In this document: positions 58,091-64,000 of the stretch, piece by piece
How the letters are laid out: each line of letters opens with the position of its first letter
Position numbering within the stretch: the first letter of the stretch is position 1
Origin: Alphaproteobacteria bacterium
GTDB lineage: Bacteria; Pseudomonadota; Alphaproteobacteria; Rhodobacterales; Rhodobacteraceae
NCBI GenBank assembly: GCA_030425925.1
Contig: JAUHZO010000008.1
Span: 124,001 to 188,000 of the forward strand
DNA: 64,000 nucleotides
Reading direction: 5' to 3'
Notes under the pieces: generated by a model
What the model was told of the DNA's origin: nothing
The model's input: the letters and a program-made list of their open reading frames with translations, nothing else
Databases searched by the model: none
Translations under genes and position numbers: made by a program

Positions 58091-59548
58091 TTACCAGCTG
58101 GCCGAAATGTACTGGGTTTCCATGAATTCCAGCATGCCCTCATGCCCACCTTCACGGCCCAGGCCCGATTGCTTGGTGCCGCCGAAAGGCGCGGCCGGGT
58201 CAGAGACCAGGCCGCGGTTCAGGCCCACCATGCCGTAGTCCAGCCGCTCGCAGACCTGCAGGGCGCGCTTGAAATCCTCGGAGAACACATAGGCGACAAG
58301 CCCGTATTCGGTGTCGTTGGCGCGGCGGATCACCTCGTCCTGATCGGCAAAGGTCTGGATCGCCGCCACCGGGCCAAAGATCTCGTCCCGCACGCAGTCG
58401 GCGGTTTCCGGCACGTTCGACAGCACCGTGGGCGGGTAGAAGAACCCCTTGCCCGCGGGCACCTCGCCGCCGCATTCGATCCGCGCGCCCTTGGCCACCG
58501 CATCGGCGACAAAGGCCGCCACCTTGTTGCGGGTGTCGGCATTGACCAGCGGGCCGACATCCACCGTCGGATCGGTGCCGTCGCCCAGTTTCAGCGCCGA
58601 CATGGCCTGGGTCAGCCGGGCGGTGAACGCCTCGGCAACGGATTGGTGCACATAGATGCGGTTGGCGGCGGTGCAGGCCTCGCCCAGGTTGCGCATCTTG
58701 GCCAGCATGGTGCCTTCGACGGCGGTGTCCATGTCGGCATCCTCGAACACGATGCAGGGCGCGTTGCCGCCCAGTTCCATGGCCGGTTTCAGCACCTGGT
58801 CGGCAGCCCCGTGCAAGAGCTTGCGCCCCACTTCGGTCGATCCGGTAAAGCTGACCACCCGCACCCGCGGATCGTGCAGCATGTGGTCGACCAGCGCACC
58901 GGTGCGCCGGGACGGCAGCACGTTCACCAGCCCGGGCGGCACGCCGGCCTCTTCCAGCAGCGGCATCAGCGCCAGCATGGTCAGCGGCGTCTCTGAGGCG
59001 GGCTTGATGACCACGCCGCAGCCCGCAGCCAGCGCCGGCGCGATCTTGCGGGTGCCCATGGCGGCGGGGTAGTTCCACGGCGTGACCAGCACCGCGAGGC
59101 CCGCGGGCTTGTGCTGCACGATGATGCGCGCGCCCGAGGCCGGCGCGTGGGTGATCAGCCCGTCGGCGCGCACTGCCTCTTCGGCAAACCAGCGGAAGAA
59201 TTCGGCGGCATAGCCCGCTTCCCCCATGGCATCGGCCCGGGCCTTGCCGTTTTCAAGCGTGATCAGATGGGCGAACTGTTCCTGCCGCGCGATCATCAAC
59301 TCCCATGCGCGGCGCAGCACTTCGGAGCGCGCGCGCGGCGTGCGTGCGGCCCAGTCGGCCATGGCGGCTTCGGCGGCATCCAGCGCCGCGTCGGCATCGG
59401 CGATCTCGGCCGAGGCCACCGAGGCGATGACCTCTTCGGTGGCCGGGTTCATCACGTCAAACCGGGCCCCTTCGGCCCCGGGCACAAAGGCCCCGTTGAT
59501 GTAGAGATCGGTGGGCATTCCGGACGCGGCAGAGGTCGGAGTGGTCAT
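58091..59548 (-). CDS. NAD(P)-dependent aldehyde dehydrogenase, succinate-semialdehyde dehydrogenase-like
   Basis: A 485-residue aldehyde dehydrogenase of the GabD-type group. The catalytic cysteine is C292 (LGEACTAANRIYVH), the general base E258 (MELGGNAPC), and FTGSTEVGRKLL is the cofactor region. It lies inside the 2-oxoacid dehydrogenase operon, 15 bases after the di-lipoyl gene. It probably oxidises a semialdehyde made by, or upstream of, that complex. The substrate is not given by the sequence. Confidence 0.92.
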   Translation of the reverse strand: MTTPTSAASGMPTDLYINGAFVPGAEGARFDVMNPATEEVIASVASAEIADADAALDAAEAAMADWAARTPRARSEVLRRAWELMIARQEQFAHLITLENGKARADAMGEAGYAAEFFRWFAEEAVRADGLITHAPASGARIIVQHKPAGLAVLVTPWNYPAAMGTRKIAPALAAGCGVVIKPASETPLTMLALMPLLEEAGVPPGLVNVLPSRRTGALVDHMLHDPRVRVVSFTGSTEVGRKLLHGAADQVLKPAMELGGNAPCIVFEDADMDTAVEGTMLAKMRNLGEACTAANRIYVHQSVAEAFTARLTQAMSALKLGDGTDPTVDVGPLVNADTRNKVAAFVADAVAKGARIECGGEVPAGKGFFYPPTVLSNVPETADCVRDEIFGPVAAIQTFADQDEVIRRANDTEYGLVAYVFSEDFKRALQVCERLDYGMVGLNRGLVSDPAAPFGGTKQSGLGREGGHEGMLEFMETQYISASW

Positions 59549-59563
59549 GGGTCTTCCTCGATG

Positions 59564-60904
59564 TCAGAGCAGGCGGCGGAGCGGTTGTTCCAGACAGCCC
59601 GCGATGTCGGTTAGCAGTGTCACGGCATCGGCGGCCCCTACCTGGTCGGCGGCGCATTCCAGCACCAGATCGAGCCCGGAAGGTGCCGCAAGCAGGCTGA
59701 GCACCGGCGCAGTTTCAGCCCCCAGATGCAGGCTGGTCAAGCGGCTGGCGCGCAGATCGCGCACGATCAGATGCGGCACACTGTCGGGTTCGGCCTCGGT
59801 CACGCGGCCCAGCCGGTCGCCGTTCAGACGGAACACCCGGCGCAGGCCGGGGGTTTCCACGGCCACCAGCGGTTCGGCGGCCTGCAAGCCGCCGCCGACC
59901 AGCCCGGCCAGCAGCGCCTGGGCATCGGCCTGCCCGGCAGAGGCGGCCCATTCGGCAAAGGCCGACACGCCCTCCTGCGGCAGATGCGCCGTCAGGTGGC
60001 GGGCCTGCGCGGCAACGGGCGCCGGGGCGGCGCTGTCTGCCGCCGCGTCGGGCATGGCGCGCAGGGTGTCCAGATCGCGGACATGGTACGGCTGCGGATG
60101 GCCGGCGGCGACCAGCCGCGCCAGGTCGAGCCCTTCCTCCAGCGCCAGCCGCCGCGCCTTTGGAGAGGCAAGGATCCGGCCATCGGCACCCGCAGCCACA
60201 GGCGCGGCGGACGGCGGCGCGGCGGACGGCGGCGCAGCCAGAGGTGCCGGTTCAACGGCTGGTGCCGGGTCAGGCACCTTGGTCGGGGCAGGACCAGCCG
60301 CCGCGCCGCGTGTCACCAGCCTGTCGGGGGGCTGGGGCGTCAGAATGGCGATGACCTCACCGGTGGGGACCTCGTCGCCCGCGTCGGCCAGACGGGCCGC
60401 CAGGTATCCCGCGGCACCGGCGGGCACCTCGACAACGCTCTTGTCGGTTTCCACCTCGAAAAGCGGATCGTCCTCGGCCAGACGGGCCCCGGCCTCGACC
60501 AGCCAGCGCACCAGGATGCCGCTGTCCTGTGCCATGCCCAACACCGGCATGATCACCTCGTGCCCCTCGGGCAGCGCGTCCGCGGCCTCGGGCGCGGCGG
60601 GTTCCGCGGCCTCCATTGCCGGTCCGGCGCTTTGAACCTCCGCCGCATCGGCGACAAGGCGCGCGATCGTCTGGCCCACCGGCACCTCGGCCCCGGCTTC
60701 GGCCGTCACCTCCGACAGAAAGCCAGCCGTCTCGGCGACCACCTCCATCGTGGCCTTGTCGGTCTCCACCTCGAACAGCACGTCGCCTTCGGCCACGGCC
60801 TCGCCCGGGGCCTTGTGCCAGGCCACCAGCACGCCGCTGTCCTGCGCCATGCCAAGCGCGGGCATGATCACCGCGCGCATGCCCGAGCGGCCCTCATGCG
60901 GCAT
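59564..60904 (-). CDS. Di-lipoyl E2-like protein with degenerate catalytic domain
   Basis: A 446-residue protein with two lipoyl domains: residues 11-85, lipoyl lysine K50 in VETDKATMEV; and residues 117-190, K155 in VETDKSVVEV. A proline/alanine linker follows, then a subunit-binding domain (residues 245-280, ILASPKARRLALEEGLDLARL). The remaining 160 residues are in the place of the catalytic domain but lack the DHRxxxG active site and end CLEQPLRRLL. It seems to be a carrier and scaffold. It overlaps the E1 beta end by 11 bases. A start at 60880 is possible. Confidence 0.85.
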   Translation of the reverse strand: MPHEGRSGMRAVIMPALGMAQDSGVLVAWHKAPGEAVAEGDVLFEVETDKATMEVVAETAGFLSEVTAEAGAEVPVGQTIARLVADAAEVQSAGPAMEAAEPAAPEAADALPEGHEVIMPVLGMAQDSGILVRWLVEAGARLAEDDPLFEVETDKSVVEVPAGAAGYLAARLADAGDEVPTGEVIAILTPQPPDRLVTRGAAAGPAPTKVPDPAPAVEPAPLAAPPSAAPPSAAPVAAGADGRILASPKARRLALEEGLDLARLVAAGHPQPYHVRDLDTLRAMPDAAADSAAPAPVAAQARHLTAHLPQEGVSAFAEWAASAGQADAQALLAGLVGGGLQAAEPLVAVETPGLRRVFRLNGDRLGRVTEAEPDSVPHLIVRDLRASRLTSLHLGAETAPVLSLLAAPSGLDLVLECAADQVGAADAVTLLTDIAGCLEQPLRRLL

Positions 60905-61889
60905 GGATCAACTCCCCCGCACAAAGCCGCCGCGCCATCGCGGCGACGCGGTCTGGCGTGGGCACGGTCAGGTCTTCGAGGGCGGGCGAGAACGGCACCG
61001 GCACGTCCATCGCCCCCAGACGCAACACCGGCGCGTCGAGATGGTAGAACGCCTTTTCGTTCAGCCGGGCGGCGATCTCGCCGGTCACGCCATAGCTCTG
61101 GTGGCCCTCGTCCACCACGATCACGCGGCTGGTCTTTTTCGCCGAGGCCAGCAGGGTCGCCTCGTCCAGCGGCACGAGGCTGCGCGGATCGATCACCTCG
61201 GCGCTGATCCCCTCGGCGGCCAGCCTGTCCGCCGCCGCCTCGCAGACCTGCCGCATAGAAGACGTGCCGATCAGGGTGATGTCGCCCCCTTCGCGCAGCA
61301 CCTGCGCCTCGCCCAGCGGGATCAGGTATTCGCCCTCCGGCACACCCGCCTTTTCCTGGTACATCAGCTTGTCTTCGAAGATCACCACCGGGTTGTCATC
61401 GCGGATCGCCGTCTTGAGCAGGCCCTTGGCCTCGTAGGCCGACGAGGGCAGCGCCACCTTGAGCCCGGGGATATGCGCCACCAGCGCGTGCAGCGACTGC
61501 GAATGCTGCGCCGCCGAACGCCGCGTGGCGCCCAGGTTGGTCCGCACCACCAGCGGCACGTTCAGCTTGCCGCCAGACATGTAATGCGTCTTGGCCGCCT
61601 GGTTGCACAGCTGGTCCATGATCAGGAACAGGAAGTCGCCGAACATCAGGTCCACCACCGGGCGCATGCCGGTCATGGCCGCCCCCACCGCCAGCCCCAT
61701 GAAGCCCGGCTCGGCAATAGGGGTGTCGCGCACGCGCGCGGGCCCGAATTCCTCAACCAGCCCGGAGAGCACCTTGAACGGCGTGCCCGCCTCGGCCACG
61801 TCCTCGCCCAGGATAAAGACCCGTTCGTCGCGGCGCATCTCTTCGGCCAGCGCCTCGTTCACCGCCTGGGACAGGGTTATCTCGCGCAT
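60894..61889 (-). CDS. 2-oxoacid dehydrogenase E1 beta subunit
   Basis: A 331-residue transketolase-like beta subunit: LGEDVAEAGTPFKVLSGLVEEFG and RDTPIAEPGFMGLAVGAA at the N-terminal pyrimidine-binding part, LVVRTNLGATRRSAAQHSQS and the C-terminal transketolase domain. It resembles acetoin- and pyruvate-dehydrogenase E1 beta. With the alpha subunit it decarboxylates a 2-oxo acid or similar compound and loads the lipoyl arm. It follows E1 alpha by 12 bases. Confidence 0.93.
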   Translation of the reverse strand: MREITLSQAVNEALAEEMRRDERVFILGEDVAEAGTPFKVLSGLVEEFGPARVRDTPIAEPGFMGLAVGAAMTGMRPVVDLMFGDFLFLIMDQLCNQAAKTHYMSGGKLNVPLVVRTNLGATRRSAAQHSQSLHALVAHIPGLKVALPSSAYEAKGLLKTAIRDDNPVVIFEDKLMYQEKAGVPEGEYLIPLGEAQVLREGGDITLIGTSSMRQVCEAAADRLAAEGISAEVIDPRSLVPLDEATLLASAKKTSRVIVVDEGHQSYGVTGEIAARLNEKAFYHLDAPVLRLGAMDVPVPFSPALEDLTVPTPDRVAAMARRLCAGELIHAA

Positions 61890-61901
61890 TTCCGGATCTC
61901 C

Positions 61902-62909
61902 TCAGGCGCTGATCACGCGGGTGGCGTGTTCGATATCGGTGAAGACATGCATGTCCACCTCTTCGGGCGGCGGGAACGGGGCGTTCAGCGCGTAGGTCAC
62001 CGCCGCCTCTGCATCGTCGCGGATCTCGGCATTCATCGCCTCGATCTCGTCCTCGGAAGCGATGCCCTGCGCCACCAGCCAGCCGCGCATGCGCTGGATC
62101 GGATCGCGGTTGTCCTTCCAGTCCTGCTCTTCCGCCTTGGAGCGGTAATAGTCACGGTTGATGTCGCCCACATGATGGCCGTGATAGCGATAGGTCATCA
62201 GCTCGATGAAGAACGGCCCCTCGCCCTTGCGCGCCCGCGCCACCAGCTGCGTGGCCAGCGCGTTCACGGCCAGCACGTCCTGGCCGTCGACCTGGTGCGC
62301 CTCGATGCCGAAGGCCTCGGCACGAGCCAGGATCGACCCGGCGGCGATCTCGTCGGTGCGGGTGTATTCGGAATAGCCGTTGTTCTCGCAAGCATAGATC
62401 ACCGGCAGGTTCCACAGCGCGGCCATGTTCATGACCTCGTACATCAGCCCCTGCGCCGTGGCCCCGTCGCCAAAGAAGCACACGGTGACATCGTCGCGCC
62501 CCGCCATCTGCGCCGAAAGCGCCGCGCCGGTGGCAATGCCCATGGAGCCGCCCACGATGGCATTGGCCCCGAGATTGCCGTTGGACTGGTCGGCGATGTG
62601 CATCGAGCCGCCCTTGCCGCGGCAATAGCCTTCGGCCCGGCCCAGAAGCTCGCAGAACATCTGCGTGAACTCCGCCCCCTTGGCAACGCAATGGCCATGG
62701 CCGCGATGGGTCGAGGTGATCTTGTCGGTCACCTTGAGCGCCTCGCAGATGCCCACGGCCACGGCCTCTTCTCCGGAATACATATGCGTGAGCCCCGGCA
62801 TCTTGGCCGAGAGATAGAGCTGGTTGGCTTTGTCCTCGAAGGTGCGGATGCGCACCATCTGGCGGTACATGCGCAGGTAGTCTTCGGCGTTGTGCGTCGT
62901 GTCGGCCAT
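61902..62909 (-). CDS. 2-oxoacid dehydrogenase E1 alpha subunit (thiamine diphosphate)
   Basis: A 335-residue TPP-dependent alpha subunit. The cofactor motif GDG-N is spread over FFGDGATAQGLMYEVM to IYACENNGYSEYT (about residues 160-195), and THRGHGHCVAKG and GGSMHIADQSNGNLGANAIVG are typical. The closest pattern is the acetoin/pyruvate dehydrogenase alpha family. The substrate is not certain. The ATG follows the palindromic repeat downstream of the M24 gene. Confidence 0.92.
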   Translation of the reverse strand: MADTTHNAEDYLRMYRQMVRIRTFEDKANQLYLSAKMPGLTHMYSGEEAVAVGICEALKVTDKITSTHRGHGHCVAKGAEFTQMFCELLGRAEGYCRGKGGSMHIADQSNGNLGANAIVGGSMGIATGAALSAQMAGRDDVTVCFFGDGATAQGLMYEVMNMAALWNLPVIYACENNGYSEYTRTDEIAAGSILARAEAFGIEAHQVDGQDVLAVNALATQLVARARKGEGPFFIELMTYRYHGHHVGDINRDYYRSKAEEQDWKDNRDPIQRMRGWLVAQGIASEDEIEAMNAEIRDDAEAAVTYALNAPFPPPEEVDMHVFTDIEHATRVISA

Positions 62910-62928
62910 GGGGGTCCTCGGGCAGCGG

Positions 62929-62987
62929 GGATGGGGGCAAGCCCCCATCCTACGGGATGCGGGTAGGATGGGTGATCTCACCCATCC
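62929..62987. repeat. Paired palindromic repeat (GTAGGATGGG type) upstream of E1 alpha
   Basis: Two inverted hairpin units: 62929-62953 runs from GGATGGGGGC to CCCCCATCCTAC, and 62963-62987 starts GTAGGATGGG and ends CCCATCC. The spacer is nine bases and the second unit abuts the M24 stop codon exactly. It is the same arrangement as at 2004-2064 with A/T changes in the arms. Confidence 0.85.
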
Positions 62988-64000
62988 TCAATAGCGGTTG
63001 GCGATGGGCAGGTCCTCGGCCGGGAACAGGCTGATCACCTCGACGCCGGTATCGGTGACCACCACCTCTTCCTCGATGCGCGCCGCGCTGTAGCCGTCGG
63101 CGGCCGGGCAATAGGTCTCCAGCGCAAACACCATGCCGGTCTGGATCTCCATCGGGTGCTCCAGGCTGACCGCGCGGCTGATGATCGGCCGTTCGTGCAG
63201 CGCCAGGCCCAGACCGTGGCCGAACTGCAGGCCAAAGGCCGCATCCTCGCTGGGAAAGCCGAACTCTTCGGCCTTGGGCCAGACCGCCGCCACCTTGTCG
63301 GTGGTCACACCCGGCTTGATCATCGCGATGGAGGCGTCGATCCATTCCCGCGCCTTGACATAGGCGTCGTTCTGCGCGGGCGTCGCGCGGCCGATGTTGA
63401 AGGTGCGGTAATAGCAGGTGCGGTAGCCCTGATAGCTTTGCAGGATGTCAAAGAACGCCTGGTCGCCGGGACGGAAATAGCGGTCGGTAAAGTTGTGCGG
63501 GTGCGGGTTGCAGCGTTCGCCGCTGATGGCGTTGATCGCCTCCACGTCGTCCGAGCCCATCTCGTACAGCATCTTGTTGGACAGCGCGACGATGTCGGCC
63601 TCGCGGATGCCGGGCTTCAGTTCTTCGTAGATCATGTGGTAGACGCCATCGACCATGCTGGCCGCCTGGGTCAGCAACTGGATCTCGTCCCAGTTCTTGA
63701 TCTCGCGCGCCGCCAGCATGATCTGCTGGCCGTCCACGACGTGCAGACCTTCCTCCTGCAGCGCATGGAACATGGCGGTTTCGGCATAATCCACACCCAC
63801 CGGCATGTCGGCCATGCCGGCGTCCCGGATCAGCCCGGCGATCTGGCGCGCGTATTTCTTCATCAGGCCGAACTCGGGCGGGATCGTGCCGCGCATGCCG
63901 ACGACCCCGGCGAGGCAATGGCTGGGCTCCAGCCAGTCGGAGTATTTCTGGTGATGCACCGCGGCCGAGCCGAAATCCCACACATAGGGGCTGTCATCGC
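62988..64000 (-). CDS. M24-family (pita-bread fold) hydrolase, C-terminal part, cut by window edge
   Basis: At least 337 residues are visible and the frame stays open to the right edge (reading DDSPYVWDFGSAAVHH), so the start is outside. The catalytic domain has FFDILQSYQGY, GHGLGLALHERP, FALETYCPAADG and ARIEEEVVVTDTG. Of the five M24 metal ligands, D, H, E and E are visible. The second aspartate (normally GYxSD) is replaced by cysteine in GYRTCYYRTF. It may therefore be a creatinase-like, non-metallo amidohydrolase. It appears to be in the operon with E1 alpha. The substrate is unknown. Confidence 0.85.
   Translation of the reverse strand, partial: DDSPYVWDFGSAAVHHQKYSDWLEPSHCLAGVVGMRGTIPPEFGLMKKYARQIAGLIRDAGMADMPVGVDYAETAMFHALQEEGLHVVDGQQIMLAAREIKNWDEIQLLTQAASMVDGVYHMIYEELKPGIREADIVALSNKMLYEMGSDDVEAINAISGERCNPHPHNFTDRYFRPGDQAFFDILQSYQGYRTCYYRTFNIGRATPAQNDAYVKAREWIDASIAMIKPGVTTDKVAAVWPKAEEFGFPSEDAAFGLQFGHGLGLALHERPIISRAVSLEHPMEIQTGMVFALETYCPAADGYSAARIEEEVVVTDTGVEVISLFPAEDLPIANRY

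Noticed and set aside
57193-62909. Plain pyruvate dehydrogenase or acetoin dehydrogenase operon
   Set aside because: E1 motifs fit either, but no E3 is seen, the E2 is split, and an aldehyde dehydrogenase and M24 hydrolase are included; the substrate cannot be named.
62988-64000. DMSP lyase DddP, also an M24-fold protein common in roseobacters
   Set aside because: The visible motifs do not match DddP as I know it, and the operon with a 2-oxoacid dehydrogenase is not typical of DMSP genes.

Overview
The window reads as chromosomal DNA of a marine, GC-rich alphaproteobacterium of the Rhodobacterales (Roseobacter group). The grounds are: an aerobic (CobG/CobF/CobN) B12 pathway with a CbtAB cobalt importer, box-type benzoyl-CoA catabolism next to a TRAP transporter, ATP-type PckA with LacI-type operators, a tandem family of secreted RTX proteins, and GTAGGGYGGG palindromic repeats. 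Genes are packed tightly, often with 1-4 base start/stop overlaps.

Layout. (1) Bases 1-6651, minus strand: aerobic benzoate degradation. The order in transcription is benzoate-CoA ligase, alpha/beta hydrolase, DUF309, then boxC, boxB, a small Cys-rich ORF and boxA (cut by the left edge). (2) 6824-14011, minus strand: two tandem TRAP solute receptors, DctQ, DctM, an SDR dehydrogenase, a MarR regulator and a feruloyl-CoA-synthase-like ligase. A 12-base palindrome, GCACTWTADTGC, sits on the -10 region of three promoters (boxC, ligase, first dctP), so regions 1 and 2 are probably one aromatic-acid regulon. (3) 14199-20678: homoprotocatechuate meta-cleavage genes (hpaF-E-D-G-H, divergent hpaR) with an aromatic amino acid decarboxylase inserted in the operon.

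(4) 20745-39733: cobalamin island. Two B12 riboswitches drive opposite sets. One controls cbtB-cbtA and a His-rich protein. The other controls DUF1636-cobW-cobN-G-H-I-J running leftward. A block cobL-E-M-B-A-F and a second DUF1636 gene follow further left on the same strand. cobK lies reversed between cobJ and cobL and overlaps both. cobO, a ParE-like toxin-antitoxin pair and cobQ lie on the plus strand.

(5) 39842-55351: seven tandem plus-strand RTX proteins with different N-terminal modules (an unrecognised paired module, five Calx-beta domains, a repeat-rich domain, a GDSL esterase, or none) and almost the same C-terminal tail of about 90 residues ending LDDVVF(V/I). No type I secretion genes are in the window. 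This array is the most unusual part. (6) 55405-57174: pckA with tandem operators and a strong terminator. (7) 57193-64000, minus strand: a 2-oxoacid dehydrogenase operon (M24-family hydrolase, E1 alpha, E1 beta, a di-lipoyl protein with degenerate catalytic region, an aldehyde dehydrogenase, and a separate lipoyl-less E2 catalytic subunit).

All function calls rest on reading the sequence and on knowledge of the families. No database search was run.
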